Assembly (NCBI RefSeq): GCF_943192935.1
Contig: NZ_CALPCI010000001.1
Location: 310,001 to 374,000, forward strand
Length of the DNA stretch: 64,000 nt
Source: Limosilactobacillus caecicola
Lineage (GTDB): Bacteria > Bacillota > Bacilli > Lactobacillales > Lactobacillaceae
Direction of reading: 5' to 3'
The position numbers and the translations under genes were made by a program. Below, piece after piece: positions 8,991 through 17,533 of the stretch. The notes beneath the pieces are model-generated. The model made no database searches and had not been told where the DNA came from. It saw only the letters and a list, made by a program, of their open reading frames with translations. How positions within the stretch are numbered: position 1 is the stretch's first letter; each line of letters opens with the position of its first letter.

Positions 8991-9761
8991 TTATCTTAAT
9001 AAATACCCACCATCAACTGGTAAAGTAACTCCAGTAATGTAATTGGAGGCAGCACTGGCAAGAAAAACAACCACGCCCATTAATTCACTTGGATCTGCCC
9101 AATGACCAGCTGGAATATGTTCCAGAATTTCCTTGCTTCGTACTGGATCCTCCTGTAAAGCCTTGGTCATTGGCGTATTAATGTATCCTGGCGCAATCGC
9201 ATTAACTTGAATATTGTCAGGTGCCAACGCATCCGCATACGCCTTTGTCAAGCCAACAATGCCATGTTTACTAGCGGTATACGGGAAAATATACTTACCA
9301 GCCCGGAAAGATTGCATCGACCCAATATTAATGATTTTCCCGGATTTTTGTTTGGCCATTTCTTTAGCAACGGCGTGGGATAGAAAGTACACAGCATTGA
9401 GGTTTAAGTTAACCACCCTGTTCCAGTCTTCATCCCGATAAGCTTGCCATTCATTCCGTAACTGCATCCCAGCATTGTTCACTAAGATATCAATTTGGCC
9501 GAATTCCTTTAATGCATCATTTACGATCTTTGCCGGTGCGTCAGCCGCCGTCAAATCCTGTTTAAAGAAGCGTAAGTCAGCTCCCAATTGATTTGCATAG
9601 TCCTTCATTGCATCCCAATTTTTATCGGTTCGGCTCACAATCAGGACGCGCCCACCAACTTTGAGGATCGCTTTAGTGTAGTACTCCCCTAATCCAGACG
9701 CACCACCAGTAATAATTGCCGTTTTGCCCTTTAAAGAAAAGCTATTTAAATCAAACATCAT
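8991..9761 (-). CDS. KduD/gluconate 5-dehydrogenase-like SDR
   Basis: Classical short-chain dehydrogenase of 256 residues: cofactor motif TGGASGLG near 18-25, NNAG near 95, catalytic Ser in IGSMQS, YTASK (Tyr/Lys pair), and a C-terminal IPAGHWADPSELMG block. The closest remembered relatives are KduD and gluconate 5-dehydrogenases, which interconvert keto-sugar acids and gluconate-type acids with NAD(P)H. In this operon it probably feeds ketogluconate into gluconate before phosphorylation. Start taken as the first of two adjacent ATG codons after GGGAGG; the second is equally possible. A terminator-like hairpin lies just upstream. Confidence 0.88.
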   Translation of the reverse strand: MMFDLNSFSLKGKTAIITGGASGLGEYYTKAILKVGGRVLIVSRTDKNWDAMKDYANQLGADLRFFKQDLTAADAPAKIVNDALKEFGQIDILVNNAGMQLRNEWQAYRDEDWNRVVNLNLNAVYFLSHAVAKEMAKQKSGKIINIGSMQSFRAGKYIFPYTASKHGIVGLTKAYADALAPDNIQVNAIAPGYINTPMTKALQEDPVRSKEILEHIPAGHWADPSELMGVVVFLASAASNYITGVTLPVDGGYLLR

Positions 9762-9776
9762 TTGTGACCTCCCGTT

Positions 9777-9831
9777 AAAAAACACCGTTTGGGCAACATG
9801 GTGTCCGCCACGTTCAAGCCAACCGGTGTTT
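9777..9831 (-). terminator. Attenuator-like hairpin between gntP and the SDR gene
   Basis: Stem AAACACCG (9780-9787) and CGGTGTTT (9824-9831), followed on the minus strand by a run of six T. It lies inside the gluconate operon just before the SDR ribosome site, so it probably lowers read-through to the distal genes. Confidence 0.5.
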
Positions 9832-9853
9832 CATCATTATTTCTTAGATTAAT

Positions 9854-11197
9854 TTATACAAAGAGTGAGATTACGTAAACGCTTCCGAGCCCAGCGAGCG
9901 CTAGTACCGACGTCAATGTTGACCAGGAAAGGAGGGTTTCCTTCAATGAAAGACCAAAGTATGACTTAATCATCCAGAAACCAGCATCGTTAACGTGGTC
10001 ACAGAAGACTGATCCAGCACCGATGGCCAGGACCATCAAAGCGGCCATTGCAGATTGCGAACCATATTGTTGAGCCATTGGCGCAATCAAACCAGCCGCA
10101 GTTAATGCAGAAACGGTTGAAGATCCCAGGGCAACCCGCAGGATAGCAGTGATCAACCACGCTGCCAGGATCGGGGACATATGCGTGTTGGTGAACAATT
10201 GGGAAACGTACTTGGAGATTCCACCTTCAACTAAAACTTGCTTGAAGGCACCACCACCACCAATGATTAAGAGCATTGGGGCAATTTGCTTAACTGAGGC
10301 AGTCAATGTTCCTTCGATTTCTTGCATCTTCTTGTTTCGACGCAGCCCCATCGTGAAAATAGCAAAGATTAAGGAAATCAGCATCGCCGCATCTGGTGCA
10401 CAGACGAATTGTACAAATTGGCCAATGACGCTGTGCTTGGGCAAAACAAAGCCAAGAATCGTTCCTAAAGCAATCAAGATAACTGGCATCATAGCCGTCA
10501 AAACTGAGATTCCAAATCCTGGGGTATCTTTGAGGTCAAATTCCTTGTATTCTCCCAAAACAGAAATATCAATGTTCTTCCGGTAAACTTGTGGGTAAAG
10601 TTTCCGCAAGCACCAGTTAAAGACCGGTCCAGCAATAATGATCGTTGGAATTGCGGCAATAATCCCCAGTAACAACACGTGTCCTAAGTTAGCATTCAAC
10701 ATGTCGGCAATCGCCGTTGGTGCTGGGTGCGGTGGTAGGAAGGCGTGGGTAACGTTCAACGTTGCAGCCATTGGAACTCCAAGATACATCAGTGGCATAT
10801 CCAATTCACGAGCGATAATGAAGACTATTGGTAAGACAACCACCAGACCAACTTCAAAGAAGAGGGCTAATCCAATAATGAAGGAAGCGAGAATAATAGC
10901 AAGTTGGATCCAGCGACGACCAAATTTGTCAATCAAAGTCGTGGCAATTCGGAAACCACCACCAGCATCGGAAACCAGAGCACCGAGCATTGAACCAAAC
11001 CCGAAGATAATGGCCAAGTGCCCTAATTGACCACCGATCCCCGTTTCAATCGCGGTTGGGATTTTTGAAACCGGTACTTGAAGTAGGATGGCAATTAAAA
11101 ATGAAGTAACAACTAATGAAACGAAGGTGTTCAACTTCAGCTTAACGATCAAAAAGATCAGGAAAATAACACCGATTAAAACAATGAGTAATGGCAT
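9854..11197 (-). CDS. gntP: GntP-family gluconate:H+ symporter
   Basis: Integral membrane protein of 447 residues with about 12 to 14 hydrophobic segments. It has GntP-family blocks such as VTHAFLPPHPAPTAIADMLN and the C-terminal VFCDHVNDAGFWMIKSYFGL. It imports gluconate or related sugar acids. It lies 18 bases after gntK, with ribosome site AAAGGAG, and is clearly in the same operon. Confidence 0.94.
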   Translation of the reverse strand: MPLLIVLIGVIFLIFLIVKLKLNTFVSLVVTSFLIAILLQVPVSKIPTAIETGIGGQLGHLAIIFGFGSMLGALVSDAGGGFRIATTLIDKFGRRWIQLAIILASFIIGLALFFEVGLVVVLPIVFIIARELDMPLMYLGVPMAATLNVTHAFLPPHPAPTAIADMLNANLGHVLLLGIIAAIPTIIIAGPVFNWCLRKLYPQVYRKNIDISVLGEYKEFDLKDTPGFGISVLTAMMPVILIALGTILGFVLPKHSVIGQFVQFVCAPDAAMLISLIFAIFTMGLRRNKKMQEIEGTLTASVKQIAPMLLIIGGGGAFKQVLVEGGISKYVSQLFTNTHMSPILAAWLITAILRVALGSSTVSALTAAGLIAPMAQQYGSQSAMAALMVLAIGAGSVFCDHVNDAGFWMIKSYFGLSLKETLLSWSTLTSVLALAGLGSVYVISLFV

Positions 11198-11215
11198 CTG
11201 TATAACTCCTTTGAA

Positions 11216-12748
11216 TTATTTGTGATCCGTTGTTTGCTGTAAATCTGAAATTCGTGCATAAACCGGTGACAAAAGTGTCACAACCTGTTCAAAGATTGGT
11301 TGGTACTTTTGATAAACGGCCACTGCTTCCGGATCTGGCTGGCAGTCTTCTTTGTCACCAATGAATTGGTTAACCGCACTCAAGCTGTCGACCATGCCAA
11401 GACTCTTCATCGCCATGACGATGGCTCCTAAACAACCAGATTCAAACGAATTAGGAATTTCGACCGGGCAATTCAGAACATCCGCCAGCATTTGTTTCCA
11501 AACCGGTGACTGAGCAAAACCACCAGTTGCGGTCACACTCTTTGGTTCACCAACTAACTTCCGAACAGCTTGAAAGACACTGTTAATGTTCATATTGATT
11601 CCTTCCATTACCGCCCGGAGCATATCTGCCCGCGTATGCAATTGGGAGAGGCCGAAGAAACTGCCCCGCGCGTTAGCATTCCAAATTGGTGCCCGTTCAC
11701 CACCTAAGTATGGATTAAAGATCAACCCATGAGCACCGGCGGGAACCCCAGCTATGACTTCGTTTGCTAAAGCGTAGGCGTCGGTATTTTCATTTTTAAT
11801 AGCACTCGCGTCTACCAGGTGTTCAACCGCCCATTGGAAGACATCACCACCGTTATTGAGGGGACCACCAATGACCCACAGCCCATTATCAACCGCGTAA
11901 CAGAACAACCGTTGTTCAGGATCAATGACCGGATGGTCGGTAACGACCCGGACCGCTGCTGAGGTCCCAATCGTAATGGCAACGGTGTCCTTAGATAATG
12001 CGCCAACCCCGAGATTAGAGAGGGCACCATCAAAGGCACCGTACACAAATGGTGTTTCAGCAGGAATGGCCATCTTAGATTGGGCTTCAGCCATCAAGCC
12101 AATCTGTTGAGTCGTACCACTCACGATTTCTGGTAACTGATCAGCACTCACATGTGCCAGTTCCAACGCTTGTGAATCCCAATCGCCAGTTTCGATATTG
12201 AGCATCCCAGTACATGAGGCAATGGAGATGTCAACTCGGAAGACACCAAACAGTTTGTAGAACAAGTATGACTTAATATCTGCAACATACTTAGCTTGCG
12301 CCATCTTTTCTGGTGCTGATTGATGCAACCACATTAATTTCGTTAATGGCGACATCGGGTGAATTGGGGTCCCCGTTTTAATGTACATTTGCTTTCCCTC
12401 AGGAGAACTCTTGAGGTCGGCAGCAACTTTCCGGGCCCGGGTATCCGCCCAGGTCATCGCCCGTGTCAACGGCCGGTGATTTTCATCAAGCAAAATCACA
12501 CTTTGGTTGGCGCTGGAGAACGATACGGCACATAGCTGACCATTTGTTAAATCAGCTTCTTGCACAGCATCATGAATCACCTTTTCAACTGCATCAACCA
12601 GTTGGTCCGGGTCTTGCTCAGCCATTCCAGCGGCGTCCCGATACAGCGGATAACCCTGCTTGGCTTGGGTCAGTACATTGGCATTTTGGTCATACAAGAC
12701 CGCCTTGGTACTGGTTGTCCCAACATCCACTCCAATAAAATACTGCAA
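11216..12748 (-). CDS. gntK: Gluconokinase, FGGY family
   Basis: Protein of 510 residues in the FGGY carbohydrate kinase family: N-terminal phosphate loop GVDVGTTSTKAVLYD (residues 6-20), the FGGY signature region GLIFNPYLGGERAPIWNANA and an ATP-site TATGGFAQSP. It phosphorylates gluconate to 6-phosphogluconate, the substrate of Gnd encoded at 26.6 kb. It is the first gene of the operon. The start is TTG with GGGTGG seven bases upstream. Gluconokinase is favoured over xylulokinase because of the GntP partner. Confidence 0.93.
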   Translation of the reverse strand: MQYFIGVDVGTTSTKAVLYDQNANVLTQAKQGYPLYRDAAGMAEQDPDQLVDAVEKVIHDAVQEADLTNGQLCAVSFSSANQSVILLDENHRPLTRAMTWADTRARKVAADLKSSPEGKQMYIKTGTPIHPMSPLTKLMWLHQSAPEKMAQAKYVADIKSYLFYKLFGVFRVDISIASCTGMLNIETGDWDSQALELAHVSADQLPEIVSGTTQQIGLMAEAQSKMAIPAETPFVYGAFDGALSNLGVGALSKDTVAITIGTSAAVRVVTDHPVIDPEQRLFCYAVDNGLWVIGGPLNNGGDVFQWAVEHLVDASAIKNENTDAYALANEVIAGVPAGAHGLIFNPYLGGERAPIWNANARGSFFGLSQLHTRADMLRAVMEGINMNINSVFQAVRKLVGEPKSVTATGGFAQSPVWKQMLADVLNCPVEIPNSFESGCLGAIVMAMKSLGMVDSLSAVNQFIGDKEDCQPDPEAVAVYQKYQPIFEQVVTLLSPVYARISDLQQTTDHK

Positions 12749-12770
12749 TCTAATCCCACCCTTTCGTTTC

Positions 12771-12785
12771 TTGAAAGCGTTTTAG
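12771..12785. promoter_or_regulatory. Second cre-like site in the gnt leader
   Basis: TTGAAAGCGTT at 12771-12781 repeats the 11 bases at 12816-12826 in the same orientation, 45 bases apart. It matches cre except at the last two positions, and would act as a roadblock or auxiliary operator. Confidence 0.5.
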
Positions 12786-12802
12786 TTTATCGATACACCA
12801 GT

Positions 12803-12831
12803 ATAATATTATCCATTGAAAGCGTTGTCAA
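12803..12831 (-). promoter_or_regulatory. Promoter of the gluconate operon
   Basis: Minus-strand -35 TTGACA (12826-12831), 17-base spacer, -10 TATTAT (12803-12808): near consensus. It would be strong unless repressed. Confidence 0.8.
12817..12830. promoter_or_regulatory. Catabolite-responsive element (cre) on the gnt promoter
   Basis: TGAAAGCGTTGTCA fits the consensus TGWNANCGNTNWCA at every position and overlaps the -35 box. CcpA binding here would repress gluconate use when preferred sugars are present. The adjacent LacI regulator could recognise the same core. Confidence 0.75.
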
Positions 12832-12846
12832 GATTCTTTAGGAAAT

Positions 12847-12860
12847 CGTTTTCGTAAACG
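12847..12860. promoter_or_regulatory. Small palindrome upstream of the gnt promoter
   Basis: CGTTT-TCGT-AAACG, 16 bases upstream of the -35 box. It may be an auxiliary regulator site; the function is unknown. Confidence 0.3.
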
Positions 12861-12915
12861 GGCATTCAAATTCGGCTCACGTCTGGAAAACTAAGGATCC
12901 AGCGTAGTAGTTAAA

Positions 12916-13011
12916 TTTTCTCTGTACTGAAAATTTTTCGGCTTTTCCTCATAATTTTCAGTGTGGAGAAACTTTTGCTGATTTCACTTAAAATTTTCTC
13001 CATACAGAAAA
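12916..13011. repeat. Three copies of a TTTTCTC-N5-GAAAA motif
   Basis: Copies at 12916-12933 (TTTTCTCTGTACTGAAAA), 12955-12971 (inverted) and 12994-13011 (TTTTCTCCATACAGAAAA). They fill the gap between the gnt promoter and the PepD terminator and belong to no gene. Confidence 0.6.
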
Positions 13012-13040
13012 AACCAGAGCGGTCAATCACCGCTCTGGTT
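13006..13040 (-). terminator. Terminator of the PepD gene
   Basis: Perfect 12-bp stem AACCAGAGCGGT/ACCGCTCTGGTT (13012-13023, 13029-13040) with a 5-base loop and a T-run on the minus strand. Confidence 0.88.
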
Positions 13041-13062
13041 TGATTAATTTTATGGACTTTAA

Positions 13063-14502
13063 TTACAGGTTTGGATCCATATCGAACGTTAATTTCGACA
13101 TTTCAACACCCTTGGTCATTAATTCAGCCATCAATGTCTTCGTCCGCTTGTAAACTTCGTCCAGCATTTCCTTAGTCCGTTCGTTCAAGTAGGCAGTTGC
13201 GTCCGTATCAGAAAGGCCATCCAACTTTTCTGTATTCTCGGCAACCCAACTGTGGAAGTATTGACGAATGTCCTTCAAGTAGTCTAAGTCTGGCTTAGCG
13301 AATTCGGACATGTGAGATTCGACAATCATGGACAATTGACGGAACAGCCAGTAAGTACTGTCGGAATCAAGGTCCATCTTCATTGGTGTGTTACGGAGCC
13401 GGGCATCATTGTCATCAACTTGCGCAAAGAATGGCATGTATGGTGAGAATGAAGGAATTCCCCCGAACGTCATCCACATAATTGCAGAGGCCGATTCTGG
13501 TACGTTTGGCCGGATTTGCATAACGTGGGAGTTTTGGGTCCGGTTCAGTGAAATTGGCCGGTACAAAAGCTTTTGTTGCTTCGTGCCCATGTGGCCCAGT
13601 GGATCATATGGCGTATTTTCGTAGTGAGAACTCAAGTACTTTTCTAGGTCTTCCACAGTGAACTTATGACGGGCCTTCATCACAAATGGCAGATCAAAGT
13701 CTTCAGGGTCCATTTCAACATCTGGGCTGAATAAGAAGTGACCGTACCATTGCCGTGGCGTGTTGTAATGCAAGTCAAAAACATCCGCCGTCCCAAAGAT
13801 GTGCCGGAAGTTCCATTCATCAAGGTCCGGGTTCAAGTGGTTCTTTTCAACGAATTCTTGAATTCCTTCTGACCACATGAAGTTATCCGGGTCGTTGAAA
13901 TCAACATCTTGAATCGCCGCCCGGTTACCAGTAACGGCATAACAGTCATCCGGAATCCGTTGGGCAACCCAGTGGTGACCAGTAGCGATTTCCATGTACC
14001 AAATATCGTCCTTGTCGGAGAAGATTACCCCGTTACCTTCAGCAGAACCATACTTAGCAACTAACTTTCCGAGATAAGCAACCCCTTCCTTAGCACTATT
14101 GATGAATGGCAAGACCATGGCAACCATAGCATCTTCGTTAATCCCATTGACGGTGTTCATTGGGTCAGCAGCCAATACCCGTTCGTTAGCGTAAAAACTT
14201 TCCGTTGCGGACATAGCCACGTTCTTTTCGTTGAACCCATTTTCGTCAAAGGTTCCTTCGGACTTCAAGTCAACGTTTGGCACCCCTTGGTAACGGTAGC
14301 CGTCGGCTGGGCGGTCACCAACAAACTTGTTCAAAAAGGCGTGAACTTGGTTTGGATTGTCATGGTAGGCAGGATAAACCACAAACCGTTGTGGCGTGAT
14401 TGCAGCTGGCGTATCGTCGTTCCGGGCGGCCAATGTGGAACCATCAATTGTGGCGTTCTTACCAACTAGGATGGTCGTACATGCAGTAAGTTTTTTTCTC
14501 AT
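13063..14502 (-). CDS. pepD: Dipeptidase A, C69 family
   Basis: Protein of 479 residues. The N-terminus MRKKLTAC TTILVGK places Cys8 as the N-terminal nucleophile exposed after removal of a short propeptide, as in family C69 (PepD/U34). It is followed by the family block ATIDGSTLAARNDDT. It hydrolyses dipeptides in the cytoplasm, the last step in use of imported peptides. Ribosome site AAGGGG. Single gene with its own promoter and terminator; two direct repeats in the leader suggest regulation. Confidence 0.92.
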   Translation of the reverse strand: MRKKLTACTTILVGKNATIDGSTLAARNDDTPAAITPQRFVVYPAYHDNPNQVHAFLNKFVGDRPADGYRYQGVPNVDLKSEGTFDENGFNEKNVAMSATESFYANERVLAADPMNTVNGINEDAMVAMVLPFINSAKEGVAYLGKLVAKYGSAEGNGVIFSDKDDIWYMEIATGHHWVAQRIPDDCYAVTGNRAAIQDVDFNDPDNFMWSEGIQEFVEKNHLNPDLDEWNFRHIFGTADVFDLHYNTPRQWYGHFLFSPDVEMDPEDFDLPFVMKARHKFTVEDLEKYLSSHYENTPYDPLGHMGTKQQKLLYRPISLNRTQNSHVMQIRPNVPESASAIMWMTFGGIPSFSPYMPFFAQVDDNDARLRNTPMKMDLDSDSTYWLFRQLSMIVESHMSEFAKPDLDYLKDIRQYFHSWVAENTEKLDGLSDTDATAYLNERTKEMLDEVYKRTKTLMAELMTKGVEMSKLTFDMDPNL

Positions 14503-14537
14503 GGATAAACCCCTTCTTTTTCAAAAACAAAACTATG

Positions 14538-14594
14538 GTACCTAATTCTTGTACCTAATATTTTAATTCTAGTCCTCGACAATTAAACGGTCAA
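14538..14594 (-). promoter_or_regulatory. pepD promoter with tandem GTACCTAAT repeats
   Basis: Minus-strand -35 TTGACC (14589-14594), 17-base spacer, -10 TAGAAT (14566-14571). Just downstream lie two direct repeats of GTACCTAAT (14538-14546 and 14551-14559), 13 bases apart, at the position of an operator. Confidence 0.6.
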
Positions 14595-14598
14595 TTAT

Positions 14599-15351
14599 TC
14601 AATAATTGCCTTTTACGTGGACAAATAACCGTAACAGTCCCCATAACACTAGGTTAATGACGATCGCAAAGCCGAATGCTAGCCAAAACGGGGTCAAAAA
14701 AACCGTTAATTGTGTAATGACGCTTTGGTAGTCAGTAACGAAACTACAAATTCCCGCACTGATTACCAATAGTAACAATAAGACCACTAGTCCCTGACGC
14801 GAATTTTGTAAGTCGGCACGACTCAGGTCAAAACCACCTACACTAATGTTGACCATCAGGATCAACCACACCAGCAGTTGCCACCAGACCAGTGGCCGGT
14901 TTTCCACCGGCGCTGCCCCGGTCAAGGCCAGCCATTGATTGTAAAAATCCGGGACTAACCACCGCGTGCTCAACACCATCACGGTCGTGCAACCAATAAC
15001 GGGGGCAATGCCAATCATCACATTCCCCATCTTCTGGTAAAAGTTATGGTCGTCCCAGACGTGGTTGACGTATCCTAAACCGGTATCATAAGGATCATAC
15101 GCGTTCGGAATGTGTAATAAACTAAAGCTCTGAATTCGATGGCCAAATAGCAGTGCCATAATAAGGTGACTAAGTTCGTGGATAATTACGCCAAGGCCAC
15201 CCAACAAAATCTGACCGTAAAAGCCACCGAGTATGACTGACAAGCGTTTATTAGCCCGACTAATACCGACTACTATCATCCCCAAAATGCTGGGAATGAC
15301 CACCACCAGCCCAGCAATCGCTGCCAGGGTTCGAATAAAATTAGCTAGCAT
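14599..15351 (-). CDS. Membrane metalloprotease-like protein (HELSH motif)
   Basis: Protein of 250 residues with six or so membrane segments. The zinc motif HELSH sits at residues 58-62 inside the second hydrophobic segment, as in M50-type intramembrane peptidases. No clear second motif (NxxPxxxxDG) is visible, so activity is uncertain; it could be one of the M50-like proteins of unknown role. Its start overlaps the stop of the YbaK gene by one base, so the two are translationally coupled. Confidence 0.7.
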   Translation of the reverse strand: MLANFIRTLAAIAGLVVVIPSILGMIVVGISRANKRLSVILGGFYGQILLGGLGVIIHELSHLIMALLFGHRIQSFSLLHIPNAYDPYDTGLGYVNHVWDDHNFYQKMGNVMIGIAPVIGCTTVMVLSTRWLVPDFYNQWLALTGAAPVENRPLVWWQLLVWLILMVNISVGGFDLSRADLQNSRQGLVVLLLLLVISAGICSFVTDYQSVITQLTVFLTPFWLAFGFAIVINLVLWGLLRLFVHVKGNY

Positions 15352-15851
15352 TATTTCTGTTGGAGGTCCGCGAATTCAGCGTGGACCAGTTTGGCCAGAT
15401 CATCCGCATTTAATTCGACCGACCGCCCCAGTTGGCCAGAAGACACGTAAATTGTGTCTTCCTTTTGCGCATCCGTATCAATAAAGATTGGAAAATGGTG
15501 TTTTTCATAGATGCCAACTGGCGTGTTGGCGCCGTGCACGTAACCCGTCGTTTTGACCAACTTCTTTAATGGCACCATTTCCACCTTTTTATTACCGGAA
15601 ACCCGGGCCAGGGCCTTTTCGTCCAGGTGCGTGTCAATTGGCACGACCCCGACCAACGGCCCAGTCGTTGGCCCCTCCAGCACGAGCGTTTTGTAAATTC
15701 GGTGTTCGTCAATCCCACTATGGTCAACCGTTAATGACCGGACGTCACCATCCTGGTGGGTTGGAAAGACGGCCTGGTGATATGGAACGTGGTTTTTATC
15801 TAGAATTTGTTCAACTTGGGTCTTTTTTAATTGACCCTTTTTCTTACTCAT
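15351..15851 (-). CDS. ybaK: YbaK/EbsC-family aminoacyl-tRNA deacylase
   Basis: Protein of 166 residues matching the YbaK/ProX domain over its whole length. YbaK hydrolyses Cys-tRNA(Pro) made in error by prolyl-tRNA synthetase. Supporting features are the central KTLVLEG strand, the conserved Lys-rich SGNKKVEMV block and the GxxxPxG-type turn HGANTPVGIYEKHH. It is the first gene of a two-gene unit with the HELSH membrane protein. Start ATG, with a purine-rich site upstream. Confidence 0.88.
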   Translation of the reverse strand: MSKKKGQLKKTQVEQILDKNHVPYHQAVFPTHQDGDVRSLTVDHSGIDEHRIYKTLVLEGPTTGPLVGVVPIDTHLDEKALARVSGNKKVEMVPLKKLVKTTGYVHGANTPVGIYEKHHFPIFIDTDAQKEDTIYVSSGQLGRSVELNADDLAKLVHAEFADLQQK

Positions 15852-15896
15852 TGTTTCTCTGCTCCTTTTGTTTTATGGAACGGTCCAATTTTCCAA

Positions 15897-15911
15897 AAGT
15901 GGTTACCACTT
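15897..15911. promoter_or_regulatory. Palindromic operator between ybaK and the GntR gene
   Basis: AAGTGGT-T-ACCACTT is a perfect 15-bp palindrome, 10 bases upstream of the extended -10 of the GntR gene. Its size and GTGGT/ACCAC symmetry suit a GntR/HutC-type autoregulator; it may also affect divergent ybaK. Confidence 0.6.
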
Positions 15912-15920
15912 ATGAAAAGT

Positions 15921-15930
15921 TTGGTATACT
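15921..15930 (+). promoter_or_regulatory. Extended -10 promoter of the GntR gene
   Basis: TTGGTATACT contains TGn followed by TATACT. The -35 region would overlap the palindromic operator. Confidence 0.5.
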
Positions 15931-15993
15931 AATTATAAATTATCACAATTACAACTACCTTTCCCCAAAATGGGAAGATTTGGAGCAATAATT

Positions 15994-16722
15994 ATGGCAG
16001 ATTTAGTATACCGCTCAGTCATGCGCGATATAAAAGGAAAAATTTTGGATAATCAGTATCCTGGAATGAAACTTCCCGATGAACGAAGCCTGAGTGATAT
16101 GTACCAGGTTAGTCGAAGTTCAATCAAGCGGGCCTTAGACGTCCTCGTTCAGCAAGGAATCATCTTCAAGAAACGGGGGTCAGGGACCTTTATTAACCCG
16201 CTCTACCTCAAAAACCGGGCAATGTTTCGCTACGAAGGGAGTAACCTGGGAATCACCGACAGTTTCCGCTTAGATGGCAAAAAGCAAAGCATTAAGCTGC
16301 TGAATTACCGGGTCATCCCCGCTCCTGAAGAAATTCAACAAGACCTGTTCTTGGAGTCAAACGAATACGTTTATAAAATCGAACGCCTCCGGTTGATTGA
16401 TGACCAACCCTTTATGATCGAAACGGGCTACATCCCAATCAAAATTTTACCAACCCTCTCTCCCCAAATTTTAGAAAGCTCCATTTTTAACTATCTGGAA
16501 AGTCAAAAGGGGAAAACCGTGACCCGTTCTTACCTGACGCTGACGGTCGAACCTTCAAATGCCGTTGACCAAAAGCTGCTTGACCTGAAAGCAACGGAGC
16601 CGGTCGGCATCATGGAAGGGGTCTTTTTTCTCGACGACGGGACCCCCTTCGAAGTTTCCAATATGCGAATCCATTATCAATACATGCGTTTCAATACCTT
16701 CGTTAGTTTAGGAAAGGAATAA
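15994..16722 (+). CDS. GntR-family regulator with UTRA domain (HutC type)
   Basis: Protein of 242 residues. An N-terminal winged helix (KLPDERSLSDMYQVSRSSIK, then KRALDVLVQQGIIFKKRGSG) is followed by a UTRA ligand domain from about residue 85. Such regulators sense phosphosugars or similar metabolites. The start at 15994 has TTTGGAGC eight bases upstream; an in-frame ATG at 15970 lacks a site. Two bases separate it from the downstream HAD gene, so the phosphatase is probably its target. A perfect palindrome lies upstream. Confidence 0.9.
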   Translation: MADLVYRSVMRDIKGKILDNQYPGMKLPDERSLSDMYQVSRSSIKRALDVLVQQGIIFKKRGSGTFINPLYLKNRAMFRYEGSNLGITDSFRLDGKKQSIKLLNYRVIPAPEEIQQDLFLESNEYVYKIERLRLIDDQPFMIETGYIPIKILPTLSPQILESSIFNYLESQKGKTVTRSYLTLTVEPSNAVDQKLLDLKATEPVGIMEGVFFLDDGTPFEVSNMRIHYQYMRFNTFVSLGKE

Positions 16723-16724
16723 CT

Positions 16725-17528
16725 ATGATTAAAGCAATTGCTGTGGACATGGACGGGACTTTTTTAAATTCGGCGGGGCAATATGACCACGAGGCTTTTC
16801 AGCGCATATTCCGCCGTCTCCAAGAGCACCAGATCCAATTAGTGGTCGCCAGTGGCAACCCGATTTACCAGCTTCACATGGCGTTCCCCGAACAGATCAA
16901 CGACCTCTGCTTTGTCGCCGAAAATGGTGTCGAATGCTTTGACCGTAACAATCAGCTACTGTACTGCGGTCAAATGGCTGACGAAGCTATTCAGGGGCTC
17001 TTTCGTCTCCACCAAGCCACGCCGCACAGCACCTTTTTACTTTCCGGCGTGGAACGGGCCTTTGTCTTTCAAGATGAAGATCCCGACTTTGTTCGCCGCA
17101 TTCGGGTTCATTATCCCCACCTTGTCACCATCAATTCGTTAGATGAAGTTGACGACCAAATCGTCAAAATGCAAATGGACGTCCCTGGCGAAATCACCGC
17201 CCAAATGCAAGCGAAAATCAATCACGATTTCGCGGGCCAACTGACCGCCGTCTCCAGTGGGTACGGCAACATGGACCTGATCGTCAGCGGTCTTGATAAG
17301 GCGACCGGACTTCGCAAGTTAATGGAAGTTCACGGCTGGCAGCCTAACGAATTAATGGCCTTTGGTGATGGCCAGAATGACATGACGATGTTAGAATTAG
17401 CTGGTGAAAGCTATGCCATGGCTAATGGCGACCCCCGAGTCATCAAGTTAGCCAAGCACACAGCACCAACCAATGATCAAAACGGGGTCTTCGTGACCAT
17501 TGAAAATTATCTAAATCAACTTGATTAA
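16725..17528 (+). CDS. Cof-type HAD-IIB sugar phosphatase
   Basis: Protein of 267 residues with motif I DMDGTFLNS (residues 8-16), a type IIB cap, Lys near 200 (GLDKATGLRKL) and motif IV FGDGQNDMTMLE. Family members dephosphorylate sugar phosphates or flavin precursors. It is co-transcribed with the GntR regulator, which suggests that a phosphosugar is both signal and substrate (inference). Confidence 0.9.
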   Translation: MIKAIAVDMDGTFLNSAGQYDHEAFQRIFRRLQEHQIQLVVASGNPIYQLHMAFPEQINDLCFVAENGVECFDRNNQLLYCGQMADEAIQGLFRLHQATPHSTFLLSGVERAFVFQDEDPDFVRRIRVHYPHLVTINSLDEVDDQIVKMQMDVPGEITAQMQAKINHDFAGQLTAVSSGYGNMDLIVSGLDKATGLRKLMEVHGWQPNELMAFGDGQNDMTMLELAGESYAMANGDPRVIKLAKHTAPTNDQNGVFVTIENYLNQLD

Positions 17529-17533
17529 AAGTT

